In this document: piece by piece, positions 53,795 through 63,930 of the stretch
Layout: each line of letters opens with the position of its first letter
Numbering within the stretch: position 1 is the first letter of the stretch
Assembly: GCA_018340805.1 (NCBI GenBank)
Contig: JACMZG010001914.1
Coordinates: forward strand, 19,260,947 to 19,324,946
Direction of reading: 5' to 3'
DNA: 64,000 nt
From: Microvelia longipes
Taxonomy: Eukaryota; Arthropoda; Insecta; Hemiptera; Veliidae
Position numbers and translations under genes: made by a program
Notes under the pieces: model-generated
Databases searched by the model: none
The model's input: only the letters and a program-made list of their open reading frames with translations
Told to the model about the DNA's origin: nothing

Positions 53795-55415
53795 TAAATA
53801 CATGTCAAACAGTGGAATTCGGAGTTTTCCTTCTCTTCTTTTTCGACTCGACGATGTCGGTGAGTCGTGATAGGCACTATAGTCTACATAGCTAATTAAA
53901 GGGAAGTGCTCCTAGGCATCCCCTACACAATTTTTAATTTCGCTTTTAAATTTTATTATTAGTAACTTAATATTTAATTTTATACATTATATTCTAACTT
54001 TTTTAATTACTTTTGTTTCAGGTAATAAATATTTCAATTGAGACGAAAATATATTTGGTATGTTCTTAACATGTATCATTCTATTAAGTATTTTTATAAA
54101 ATTTATTTTCTTGGTGTATTAAATTTGAATCGATTAATACAACTTTGATCTTGTTAAAAGCTATGTAAAACATAAAATTGTATGTTTCTTTTGTTCCGTC
54201 AAAAATTTTGTTTGTTTGTTGACGGATATACTCATATGTGTTATGCGATATACTCAAATACAATATACTCATAGGTGGTGATTTGTACTCTGCATTCGTT
54301 AATGAAAATGATGAAAAAGAACTTCTTTTAAAACTTCACCTAAGACAAATACAAAATACAATTAAAGGTCTGAGCGTTTTTTTTTTCTTTTTAAAATTAA
54401 TTAAAAACCGAGAGGATATTGATGATGAAAAGTAGAAAGAGATGCGGTTGTAGCTGTTTTGCTTTACGGACGTTTGATCTACCAAATCTTACTTACTTTA
54501 GGCCAAAATTATTCTCTTTTTAATTAAATTTTAAGGAAAAAACTGATAAAACATGAGGATTTCTTATATTTCTCATTCTTTAAAATTGTATTGAAACTAA
54601 TTATTTTGTATAAGGTTGTTGCAATTTGCGTTGTGCTACATTCTATGTTACGTTTCGTTGATATATCCAAAAACAATAGCATATAGTTATGTTTGCTAAT
54701 CTTAAGAATAATTCATTACCGAATTGTTATAATCTTTTTATCATCTGTTTTATTCTAAATTAGTTATGAAACACAATTATGTGTTATCTTTTTAATCAGT
54801 AGTATTTAAAATGATCTTTAAAAATAGATTTTTGTCGTATAGATAAAATTATATTTAAGTAATTATGTTAGAGGATGGAAGTTTCAAAGAAAATAGAGCA
54901 GCTAAAAGCTCTTTGTACTCATGAATATATTATCCTTTTGACTTATCTAAAGTGCTCTGTTATTTATCATTACCTACTGTAGTGTATAATCTGTTACAGT
55001 GTCTGTTATAGTTATTATACTTAGTGTCTAGTTTGCTAATATTGTTTAATTTGTCTTTCATCTCAATACATCGTAATTATTAGTTACTTAGCTTTGTCCT
55101 AAAACGCTCGCCTTGTGCCCTGGAGGTCAAGAGTTCACATTAAATCGGAGCAAGAACTTAATGAGTGGTAATATTTTTTATTTTGGTTCAGGTGGGAAAT
55201 CAGAGGGTTATAGGACTTAAATTTGGCCAGTCTGATCTCGGTTTTTAGTTGGTTTCTTCGGCTATGTATAGGCAAATAAGGGATTTGGTTATTTAGGTCC
55301 AAGACAAGTGTGGATTCTCGTTTACATTTTCTACTGGTCAGTAAAGGAAAAAATCTTCGAAAACATTCTGAGTCATCGGATCCGATAATTTTGGCAATAA
55401 ACTTGAAAATTTTGA
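53795..55415. other. AT-rich stretch, no gene seen
   Basis: A CTCGACGATGTCGGTGAG mini-hairpin lies at 53848. GGAGGTCAAGAGTTCACATT at 55121 is faintly tRNA T-arm-like. The 65-codon frame 54238-54435 has no motif. Confidence 0.4.
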
Positions 55416-55422
55416 TACATCA

Positions 55423-55460
55423 GTGTCTGCGTATACTCATACGACGCCTTATATCAGAGA
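55423..55460 (+). repeat. dispersed repeat F, copy 1
   Basis: CAGTGTCTGCGTATACTCAT then ACGACGCCTTATATCAG matches 58912-58950 (CAGTGCCTGTATATCCTTTA then TACAACGCCTTATATCAG). Confidence 0.6.
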
Positions 55461-55584
55461 AAGAAAATATTTAGTTACGCAAACCTGGATGCCGTCTATT
55501 TCTTTCTCTATCCAGTGGTGCAGGACAAGATTAGAGGAACTGATAAGATTCTTGGAGTGTGTTAGTGGTCACAGTGACTACTGA

Positions 55585-55870
55585 GTTAAGAGGTTAGGCG
55601 TTGCAGATTTCCTTGCAACGTCTAGACCCACATAAAAGCTTCGACAAAAGAAGACATAGGGGGGTAAGATGGGAGGGAGCCGGAAGGCTCAAGGTAAGAC
55701 CTAGCCTGAAGTAATGTGAATAACGGTTCCAGGCTAGGTTTAAGGGGTTTCGCGGAGTGAGTTTTAGTTGGTATGAGGCAAACCCTGAGTCCAACACTGT
55801 TGACAGACCGCTGTCTTCGTGCGTAAATGCATTTCTCTCTCTTTTTTGGTAACATTTTTCCCGCAAGAAA
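55585..55870 (-). repeat. GC-richer patch containing dispersed repeat G
   Basis: 55690-55745 matches 34848-34905 in opposite orientation. The whole patch is GC-balanced and both long minus frames (77 and 90 codons) fall in it without recognisable domains. TTGCAGATTTCCTTGCAACG at 55600 is a small hairpin. It is probably the end of an unidentified transposable element. Confidence 0.45.
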
Positions 55871-56025
55871 AATTTTGCCAGAAAAAAAAACTGAGTTAAG
55901 CGGTAGAATAGGAAAGAGGAAAAGTAGAAACTAGTGTTCTGTGCCTACACAGGACAGTACTGAAAAAGTGGGTGCAGTTGGTGTTTTGTTAAAGTTTGTG
56001 AATAAACCTTGCAACGCTTTTCAAA

Positions 56026-56094
56026 ATGAAGCTTCTCCTCTTGCTTACGCTGGACCTTGCTAGCGCTGCAAGAATCTCCCTTACCTATTTTTAA
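56026..56094 (+). other. 22-codon frame encoding a signal-peptide-like sequence
   Basis: ATG opens MKLLLLLTLDLASAAR, an excellent secretion-signal shape (basic start, leucine core, ASA cleavage-like site), and stops after ISLTYF. It could be the first exon of a secreted protein, but no good donor site precedes the stop. Chance cannot be ruled out. Confidence 0.15.
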
Positions 56095-56099
56095 AACGG

Positions 56100-57425
56100 A
56101 GGTTATTTTTATTTAAGAGTTTTTTTATTTTAATCCTTGCTCGTGAAGATGTTTAAAAATTTAATCACAAAAGAGTCTTTGTTGAAGTTCAAGGGAGCTG
56201 TAAAAAAACTACGAAACTGTCGCTGGTGAAGTTCTTCAAATGTCCACTAGGTGATCGCTAGTAGTTTACATAGAACTAGGTTATGATATACCTTTTTCGT
56301 TCTTTTGTTTATTAAATAAATAATCGAATGTTTTTGTTAACAAAGTTATATTATTTTCGGTAAGGAAGTTATTATTTATTTCATTATTATCTAAATAAAT
56401 AGCATATGCTACGCGACTGGGAATGGCTTTTTTTACCTCGGCTCGTTAAAAAAATGACCATATTCTCAGTCTTAAAACATAATATACGATTTCCTATATA
56501 CCTACTGTATGAATGAAGAAATGCAAAAAAAAATATAATCAATCAGTACTTCTATTATGATATCTTTATTGTGTTAGCATTTTAATGAAAAAATGTTTTT
56601 ACTTTTATCTATATTATTTATCATAATTATAAAAACAAAATTTATAAAATATATTATAAATGTATGTAAATTAATTATTTATAATTATTCTTAATATTAA
56701 TAAAATAATACAAAAAATGTAATGACAGGACAGAGCAATTAAAAAAAACTTGATACAATAAAAAGCTCAATTATGAGCTCTTTATTTAAACCATAAAAAG
56801 CTCCTCCCTCCTAGCCCCCTTAATTTGAAGCATTTTAGAGCTTTTTTATCCCCTCTTTATTGTTTGAACAAACGAACACAAAATACACACCTAATGTTTA
56901 TTTTAATTTGGAGCGATTTTCTACCCTATTTTTTTATATCCTAACTGTTGGGCTCTGTTATAAAAAAAATTATATGGAAAACAAAGGATTGGAGAAGCAG
57001 AGGAATGAGAGGGGTAAGGGGATGAGCTAAAAGAATAAACGGCAACAATTACCAAGAACAAAAGATAGATTATTACAGGTGTCTGCTTCGAACTGTTGTC
57101 TGCAGAAGTTACATCTTTTTTATAACAATATTTTAATTATGATTCTTTATTTTAAATAACTGTGTTTCTAGTGCACTATATTTTCTTATAATTATTGCGT
57201 TTTTAATGTTAACAATTTGAATGTGTGACGTATGCATTATGTAATTCAAATGTCCATATTATATTAACTTTGATATAACAATATATTAGATATTTTAGTC
57301 ATTTGAGTATTTTCATAATAATAATAAAAATTAAATCAAAAATATAACAATATTTATTTATAACTTTAAGAATATAAAGTAACAAAAAAGAAGAGTGCTC
57401 AACTTATTCCCTCTTCATATTATGG
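56100..57425. other. AT-rich stretch with hairpins near 56757-56850
   Basis: AGCTCA-ATTA-TGAGCT (about 56764) and AAAAAGCTC/GAGCTTTTTT form nested stem-loops. No gene is seen. Confidence 0.45.
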
Positions 57426-57429
57426 GAAC

Positions 57430-57625
57430 ATGAAAAAATCGGGTACGGGATAACTTGGAATTTTCCTCACCATACCACTACATTATACCTTACTTTGGAC
57501 GCTTTTCATATAATCAAATGTATACTACTCTACATATTTTTAGATAGTAAACATGTCTGTTTTATTCCTATCGGTCACCCACCTAGTCACTGACACCGCT
57601 AGATGCTGATTAACATTAGTAATCC
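57430..57625 (-). repeat. element A 3' portion, minus, with 5S-like block
   Basis: AAAAAATCGGGTACGGGATA then ACTTGGAATTTTCC is the end. CGGTCACCCACCTAGTCACT at about 57571, then GACACCGCTAGATGCTGATT, keeps the GGTGACCG half of the 5S block clearly. Confidence 0.8.
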
Positions 57626-57654
57626 AACTGTAGATGATCTTTCTGTTTAATTTA

Positions 57655-57990
57655 AAGTTATTTTTACATAGTTGTCTGTCTGTATGCTTGTGTGAATGTG
57701 TGTGTTATTATCGTAGCAGTGTGTTTATGCTACAGGCTTGAAATTTGGTACAAAAATTATTGTGTAGGTCTGCTTGTGCTATCCAGTACATCATTTTAAT
57801 ATGATGACTATCTGGGATTGATCACAGCAAAAATATTGAAAATTCATGAAACACGGGATAATGTTTTGATTGATTTTAAATTTAGTACGCATCTAAAATG
57901 TTTTACATAAGTTGAGGTTCATATAACTTGGAACAAACGTGCCAAGTTTAGAGTTATTATCAGCATTAGTTTCATTTTATTGAATGACAT
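57655..57990 (+). repeat. element A 5'-central portion, plus
   Basis: ATAGTTGTCTGTCTGTATGC, TATCGTAGCAGTGTGTTTAT, TGTGCTATCCAGTACATC, ATGAAACACGGGATAATG, TGCCAAGTTTAGAGTTATTA then TCAGCATTAG. It lies between two minus copies. Confidence 0.8.
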
Positions 57991-58011
57991 AAATATGTTA
58001 ATTTTATAAAA

Positions 58012-58772
58012 AATCGGGTACGGGGTACCTCGGAACTTGTCTTCATTACATCAAATTCGCTACGCTCATCCTCCCAGCTTCGGACCCGCTTTACTCGTCC
58101 TTAGAATATACATGTCGTTAAATTTATACTGCAACACGCCTTAAGACTCGCTTCGCTTGTTCTCAGATGGTAAATATATTCGTTCCATTTATCCAGGCAC
58201 GGACCACGCTCAATGCTGCTTAACTTTTATGATCCACCATAGTCAACGATTGTATTACAACGAAAATTAGTTCACATATTGATTTCATCAAGGGATATAC
58301 TTGTGCCAAATTTCAACTCAATCAGATTATTTTCCGATTTTTTACAATTTTTTTAAAAAATGTACATATTTTTTTATACGTCATCTGATAAAAATTGAAC
58401 AAATGCTGATATTAAGATAAAACTTAGCACATATTCTTATACATCATTTTTCTGCGTTTTATGATTTTCAAAATTTTTGTTGTCATAATGGCGGGTTAAT
58501 GACGTCATAAAAAATATTCTCTGAATAGCACAACTACTGCAATAGACTGATTTTGAACAAAGTTTCAACTCTTTAGCATAAATACACTGGGAGCTACGAT
58601 GATGACAAACACACACACACACGCACATAGAGACAGACAACTTTGCGAATATCACTCGAAAGGCATTAAAAACGCCTTAAACAAATAATTCCGATGTCAT
58701 CCCGGTTTCGAATTTGTTTTGCAAACAAAATACGTTACCTATATACCTTCGGTATAAATGAGGAAAAGTAAA
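58012..58772 (-). repeat. element A, complete minus-strand reference copy
   Basis: In reverse order from the left edge: T-run complement and TCGGGTACGGGGTACCTCGG (end hairpin), AAATTCGCTACGCTCATCCT, GCTTCGGACCCGCTTTACTC, GACTCGCTTCGCTTGTTCTC, GGCACGGACCACGCTCAATG then CTGCTTAACTTTTATGATCC (5S-like), AAGGGATATACTTGTGCCAA, TGACGTCA at 58500, AACTCTTTAGCATAAATACA, (AC)n, GACAGACAACTTTG, TCCCGGTTTCGAATTTG and ATACCTTCGGTATAAATGAG (5' hairpin). At about 760 bp this may be close to the unit length. Confidence 0.92.
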
Positions 58773-58911
58773 AAGGTTATAAATGGGTAAATAATTCAAT
58801 AGAGTTGGAACTTGGATTAACCGCAATTATATGAAGTTTGATTTAAACGTAGGAAGTTCATCTACAGTTTTGTTGGATTACTAGATAAGTATGACTATAA
58901 ACTTGAAGATC

Positions 58912-58950
58912 AGTGCCTGTATATCCTTTATACAACGCCTTATATCAGGG
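58912..58950 (+). repeat. dispersed repeat F, copy 2
   Basis: See 55423. Here it directly precedes a 5S-like block. Confidence 0.6.
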
Positions 58951-58959
58951 TTAGATGTC

Positions 58960-59140
58960 AAACTGCATCTTGCGGTCAGTGACTAGATGGGTGACCGATA
59001 GGAATAAAACTGATGTGTTTACTATCTAAAAATAATTACAGCAATATATATTTGATAATTCCTATTTGCTGAGAATGCTCGAAGCGCGTCCAAAGTTAGA
59101 ATTAGTATATAGGAGTATGGCGAAGAAAATTCCGAGTTTA
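58960..59140 (+). repeat. element A-like 3' fragment with 5S-like block
   Basis: TTGCGGTCAGTGACTAGATG then GGTGACCGATAGGAATAAAA keeps box C of 5S well. TGTGTTTACTATCTAAAAAT and GCTCGAAGCGCGTCCAAAG are decayed mirror motifs. Confidence 0.75.
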
Positions 59141-59144
59141 AAAA

Positions 59145-59690
59145 CCAACTATTAATGATCGAAGCGCCCCCCTAAATTTATGTAATATCGTCAAAATTAA
59201 CAATAATTAATCGTCCAAAATGGATTATTATTGACAATTTTTTCTCTACAAATTCTATCAATACGTGCCCTAACTCTATTATTAGTTTTTTTTTATAAAC
59301 TGCCATGTTCTGTCGCAATTCCTTCCATTAGTCAGAACTTGTTACAAAGTTGTAAATAATTTGGTAATTTAAAATAATCATAGCTTTTTTCCCTTGTCAG
59401 TAAATAGATGATAAAAAAGTTTTCCAAGTCTTGGAATAACCCTGCCATCTTGTCGTGACAAAACTAAATATTTCACAACTTATAAAAGTAGCTAGCTATA
59501 AATAGGTTGGAAAAGTTTATTTTCTTTAAATAATGTATAGGTCCGGAAATAATTATTTTCATTTTTTTAATTTTCAGATTTTGTTCTAATGGTTTTTTTT
59601 ATTGAATAGATGCAAATATTGGAGTAAATTAAATTTTTCTTTTAATAGTTTCTTTTAAATCATTCCCTTGTTAAATAGGAAGGTAAAGAT
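59145..59690. other. AT-rich stretch, no gene seen
   Basis: No open frame or repeat is recognised. Confidence 0.45.
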
Positions 59691-59694
59691 AAAT

Positions 59695-59868
59695 ATATTT
59701 GCTTCCTTTTTGATTAATAGGGAGGATTAAATTTTGTTTTCCTCTAGAAGGGAGAAAAATTAACTTTCCGCCCTTATTTTCAGGGAGGAAAAAAACATTA
59801 CGATCTGTTTGGTAAAATAAGGGAGGGAACAAAGATCAGGGCGGAAAGTGATTTACTTTCCGCCCTGC
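59695..59868. repeat. stem-loop cluster with AGGGCGGAAAGT motif three times
   Basis: CAGGGCGGAAAGT (59837-59849) and ACTTTCCGCCCTG (59855-59867) form a perfect 13-bp stem with a GATTT loop. The same motif recurs in reverse at about 59763-59774. GGGAGGAA/TTCCTCTAG and AAGGGAGAAA motifs repeat around it. It may be the end of a foldback element. Confidence 0.75.
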
Positions 59869-60069
59869 TGTTTGGCGCAATTGATTAGACATTTGCTTGG
59901 AAATATAAAATGAATGTTTATATCGAATCCAGACCGGGAAACTATAAATTTGATTAATTTAGGTTAAAATAATTTATTTTCACATAACATTTTAGTGAAA
60001 TAAACACATTAAATTTTTTGTAGAAAGTATTTGTTTAGGTTGCATTTGTATTATAAAAAAATCTCTCTA

Positions 60070-60150
60070 ACAACGACGAGTCTTGATAGCGTTGTGGATA
60101 TGCACTCGCTTTCAATTTAAGAGATTGCGGGTTGATCCTCAGTGTCCCAA
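60070..60150 (+). repeat. tRNA-like sequence (SINE head or relic)
   Basis: TTGATAGCGTTGTGGATATG resembles an A box/D-arm, CTTTCAATTTAAGAG an anticodon hairpin, and TTGCGGGTTGATCCTCAGTG a T-arm with B box GGTTGATCC. Position 33 is not T and the acceptor is open, so it is not a working tRNA gene. Confidence 0.45.
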
Positions 60151-60194
60151 ATTACTTTTTATAAAAAAAAAAAACATTAAATTTTGATTTTTAA

Positions 60195-60460
60195 TTTTTC
60201 ATTTCCCCATTTATACCGTTTAGGTATGTAGGAAAAGCATTGTGTTTGCACTAAAAATTCGCAACTGAGCTTTATCTTCTGAGTAGTTTTTACAAAGTTG
60301 GCTTTCTGATCATAATGGTTCCCAGTTTATTTATGATAGAGTTGAAACTAGTACAAAAAACAATCTTTAGGTTTAGTTGCGCTGTTCAGAAATAATTGTT
60401 TTTGACGTCATTAACTGACAATAATTTCGAAAATTCTCTAAACGCGGAAAAATCGGAACA
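60195..60460 (+). repeat. element A, 5' half
   Basis: The 5' hairpin (CCATTTATACCGTTTAGGTA) is followed by AAATTCGCAACTGAGC, TGAGTAGTTTTTACAAAGTT, TTCCCAGTTTATTTATGATA, TGACGTCA at 60403 and AAACGCGGAAAAATCGGA. The TG tract is missing. Confidence 0.85.
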
Positions 60461-60504
60461 TAAAAATTTTCAAAAGATCAAAAATGAAATAAAAAATCAT
60501 ATTT

Positions 60505-60582
60505 GTCCGAATTGGGATTTGAACCGTCAATCATCTAGACATGTCGCGGCTACATTGACTACATGGGGGCTAACAAACATTA
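60505..60582 (-). repeat. tRNA-like sequence on minus strand
   Basis: In reverse, ATTGACGGTTCAAATCCCAA is an excellent B box/T-arm (GGTTCAAATCC). The upstream CATGTAGTCAATGTAGCCGC is A-box-like. Acceptor pairing is not convincing. The 65-codon plus frame here is a shadow. Confidence 0.45.
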
Positions 60583-60589
60583 GGTGGCA

Positions 60590-61305
60590 ATGATTGATAA
60601 TCATAACCTTGCAAAACTATATTCTCTAAGTTAACTGTAAACAAACAGTTATTTGATTTTAAACTAGTCTAAATAATTACTGAAGGGTTAAAACTCGATT
60701 AATATATCTTGAGGAATTATTTCTGAAAGATTTATTTTAAAATTTTACTTTATTAAATAGCAGTGCTTTAATTTATTGGTATTATAATGTAATATCTCTA
60801 TACTGATCCTGCAATGACTTCATAAACTTCATAAAAACCCATCAATTGAGTTATCTTAATAATTTTATTTTTTGGTGGCATCCATTGTTAAGATATCTAG
60901 AAAGCGGGCTTATTTTTTTTTTTAATTGATTTTTGGGAACTCGCACTAGTATTTTAGGGGAGTCGATTCCGTTGTTATTCTATTCCACTTTAATATAAAT
61001 CAAAAATTACAAGTGTCTGATAACGAAATTAAAATTAAATGTATATTAGTTGATAATATAGTACTAAAGCTTTTGAGTAGGATTCTAAGTTTTAATGATA
61101 AAATATGCATTATAGGCTTAGTACAAAGAGCTTTAGCTGCCTTGTTAGTTTGCATAACTTTCTTAGCTTCATAACTTTCGTGTTCTTAAAAAACTATTTA
61201 GATATTCTATGGCTTAACAACTATAGAACATAACATATAATTTATTAAAAGTCTATAATTTATTTATATGGATTTAGGGCTGTGCTGTGCTGCCAAAATT
61301 TTTAA
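60590..61305. other. AT-rich stretch, no gene seen
   Basis: Nothing is recognised. Confidence 0.45.
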
Positions 61306-61309
61306 ATTC

Positions 61310-61465
61310 TTCTGTCCCTATTGGTGGTTAAGAGTAGTGTGTGCGCCGATCGTTCAGTTCGATTAGCCGTAGAGACTTGTGCATTCCCTGATTATTCTGT
61401 CCCTATTGGTTATAGAGACTTATGGATTCCTCGATTAACCTGTTCCTATTAGTCGTTTAGACCCC
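61310..61465. repeat. ~43-bp degenerate tandem repeat, ~3.5 units
   Basis: TCTGTCCCTATTGG at 61311 and 61396 and CTGTTCCTATTAG at 61440, with AGAGACTT at 61371 and 61414, mark a 43-44 bp period. The second unit has lost the CTGTCCC landmark. Confidence 0.7.
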
Positions 61466-61544
61466 AGGCGACGTCTTAAATGTCAATGGCCTCGGGATCT
61501 CTTAATTATATCAATTGATCAAATTAATCATTCCTAAAGTTCTA

Positions 61545-61635
61545 GCAGCCTCCACTCGCTGCCCTCCGGCAGGGACAAACATATTCACCATGTTGGTCCC
61601 TTCAGGTGCTCTTGGGAGTTGTTGGTAGAGGCTGC
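61545..61635. repeat. GC-richer inverted repeat with nested hairpin
   Basis: GCAGCCTCCA and TAGAGGCTGC bound the block. Inside, AGGGACAAACAT (61571-61582) pairs with ATGTTGGTCCCT (61590-61601) around a 7-nt loop. It resembles a small structured element or RNA hairpin. Confidence 0.75.
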
Positions 61636-61821
61636 AAGTACTATCTAGAACAGTAATTCATCATATGTTAAGAAGTACCATCACTGGGTGGCTTCTTCTG
61701 CTCTGTTTCTATCTGTGTTAGAGTTCTTAGACCAAAGTTGCTTGTTATAATTAAATAACTATAAATAATTAAATCATTTATAGTTGTAACTATCAAATAT
61801 AATAAAAAAAAATTGTGGAAA

Positions 61822-63067
61822 TTCTTTAGATAGTTACTCCCTTTTTGGGGAGTACTATTTACCTATGTGACCTTCTTTAGATTGTTACTCCCCTTTGACA
61901 GATCAGACTGGTTACTCCCTTTTTGGTTACTCCCTTAGTGTTTTGATTTTATTACTAATTTTTATATATTTTACCTTATTATACGCTCTTACCCGGGGAT
62001 GTAGAAAAGCATAGGGGCTTTTGTTGGTTTTAGGTTAGGGGGAAAGACAAAGATATGACATCTTAACTAAGGGGAGTAACCATTTAAATAAGGTCTCTGA
62101 GTAACCTTCTTCAGATGGTTACTCCCCACCGCTATGAAAGGAGTAACCTTTTTCAGATAGTTACTTCCGTACAACGCTATCTTATATTATATAACGTCAT
62201 GCTTTAAAGTTACATTTGTACAAATTTATGTATTTTTTTCTATACTTACAATTATTAATTAACATTTGTCATTTTTGATTGACATTTTTATTTTAACTAA
62301 TACCTTAAGTCTGTAAATATCTTTATTTTTTGTAAAATAATCCCAGCTCATTTTTATTTGACCATGGAAATCTCATTGTGTACATTTTAACTAATGTAGA
62401 ATCGAATCGATATTGATATTATAATTATACAAGTGTTTTCAAAGTAAGTAAAACATTAGAATGTCTTTAATTTCATGTTTCTGTAACTCTTTTATGTATT
62501 GTTCTTTTATCAAATTTGCTTCTTTGTTGTCTATGAATATATTGCTCTTAGTTTAAGGTTTCAGCGTTTTATATTTTTACTTCACCTCTTCATATATTAC
62601 TTACACATTATTTATTATTTTATTATCAATTTAAGATTACTTCATAATTTTTATTTCAATTTTCGATACATATTATACTATTTTTTATGATTTTATCACA
62701 TATTCATTTATTCTTCCTTTATCATATTTATTTTATTTCTATACGTTTCTTCCAATATTCCTTTCCTGGTACTTTCATAGAAAAGGGGTCCCTCATGTGT
62801 CCATTTATTTTCACATCCTGCCCTATTAAAGGTCGAATATATCCAGTTTATTTATGTTAAATTCAATATATTCAATACTTTGTCTATACTGTCGCCCCAT
62901 GGGTACTTGCTGTTACAAAGTCCCTTTTCTATAAAAAGTGCGCCTTTTCTTTTTTTTAATACATAGTTTTGCCCTTAAACCTTTCTTTTTCTTACTTTGT
63001 TATAATAGAGTAACTATCTACATCAAATAATTGGTTACTCCCCTTTGGGGAGTAACTATCTAAAGAA
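61822..63067. mobile_element. 1.25-kb terminal-inverted-repeat element with subterminal GTTACTCCC repeats
   Basis: The left end CTTTAGATAGTTACTCCC is mirrored at the right by GGGGAGTAACTATCTAAAG, so the inverted repeats are at least 19 bp. Between them, GTTACTCCC or GGGAGTAAC recurs at about 61882, 61911, 61925, 62071, 62116, 62138, 62160 and 63008, clustered near both ends, often with AGAT in front. The right end forms GTTACTCCCC-TTT-GGGGAGTAAC. The interior (62200-63000) is AT-rich without a transposase. No target-site duplication is evident. It fits a non-autonomous DNA transposon or foldback element. Confidence 0.75.
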
Positions 63068-63069
63068 GT

Positions 63070-63510
63070 ACCGGTTTTGTCTTTCGATTTCGAGTTCTTA
63101 CTTAGTGACTCTTAAAATTCTTCGTTATAGACTATACACATTTTGAAGACATTAACACAGTTTACACCAACTTTAGGTGGTTCTAATAAAATTCATAGCC
63201 GTAATTTTTGGAATAAAGAAGAAGTTTTAATAAATGTTGACGCCATCAAAATTGAGACGAACAAACACTAAGATGTTAATGACGTCTCAATGTCAATAAG
63301 TTAACACAAACGTGTAAAAAATGGAAAGATAACAAGCGTAATAATCTAAGACCAATTAAGACCAAATAGGAAAGAAAAACTATTTTCCTAAACAAGAAAA
63401 ACAAAATATTTTTCTTTTCTAAAGAAAAATATTCTAAAGATTCATTCCATTCTCTTTTTTCAAAAGCTTTACGATTCACTTCTTTTTGGTGTTTGCAGTG
63501 TTGCGTAATT
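63070..63510. other. AT-rich stretch, no gene seen
   Basis: The 89-codon minus frame 63276-63545 starts in an element A relic and has no motif. Confidence 0.4.
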
Positions 63511-63512
63511 GT

Positions 63513-63545
63513 TATTCGAATGCTCATCCTCCCTATTTCGGACAA
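63513..63545 (-). repeat. element A relic, minus
   Basis: ATTCGAATGCTCATCCTCCC then TATTTCGGAC is the reverse of the GGATGAGCGTAGCGAATCC motif region. Confidence 0.6.
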
Positions 63546-63739
63546 TACGACAAGTATATCTACTATTGTATATATCTACTACAAAGTACATCTAGCCCCC
63601 AGTCTGTGGTGGCAGACTAGCAAAATCCAAATTAGACCACCAAGTATGATCAATTCAAGGGGTCAAACTATTGGGACCTCTCACTCACGATTTTTGCCAT
63701 GGGCTGTTGGACTATAAGATTTATTTTCGCTTTTTTTAC
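63546..63739. other. unidentified insert between element A relics
   Basis: It contains AGTCTG-TGGTGG-CAGACT (63601-63618), a perfect small hairpin. It is GC-balanced, with no recognised family. Confidence 0.35.
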
Positions 63740-63930
63740 TCTTTATCATAAATACATTGTGAGATACGATGATGACAGACACTCACACCCTCATACAGAC
63801 AGACAACATTGTGAAATCCACGCAGGGGGTCTTAAAAACAACAAAAGAGGATAATGCAAGTGAAATCCCGATAGCAGGTTTTTTGCAAACAAAATACTTT
63901 TCCTATATAGAGAAGAGTAAAAATATAATA
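63740..63930 (-). repeat. element A, 5' fragment on minus strand
   Basis: CATAAATACATTGTGAGATA then CGATGATGACAGAC, CAGACAGACAACATTGTGAA, GGTCTTAAAAACAACAAAAG, ATCCCGATAGCAGG and AAACAAAATACTTTTCCTAT are the reverse of the 5' third, ending at the 5' hairpin side. The 60-codon plus frame here is a shadow. Nothing is seen from 63931 to the end. Confidence 0.8.

Noticed and set aside
58437..58655. 72-codon minus frame with a Cys/Val run
   Set aside because: It is a translation of the TG tract of element A; there is no zinc-finger pattern.
60505..60582. A functional tRNA gene
   Set aside because: The B box is excellent, but the acceptor stem and D-arm do not fold convincingly. The same holds at 2706, 22563 and 60070.
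62499..62690. 63-codon hydrophobic frame inside the terminal-inverted-repeat element
   Set aside because: It is too short and Phe/Tyr/Ile-rich to be a transposase; composition explains it.
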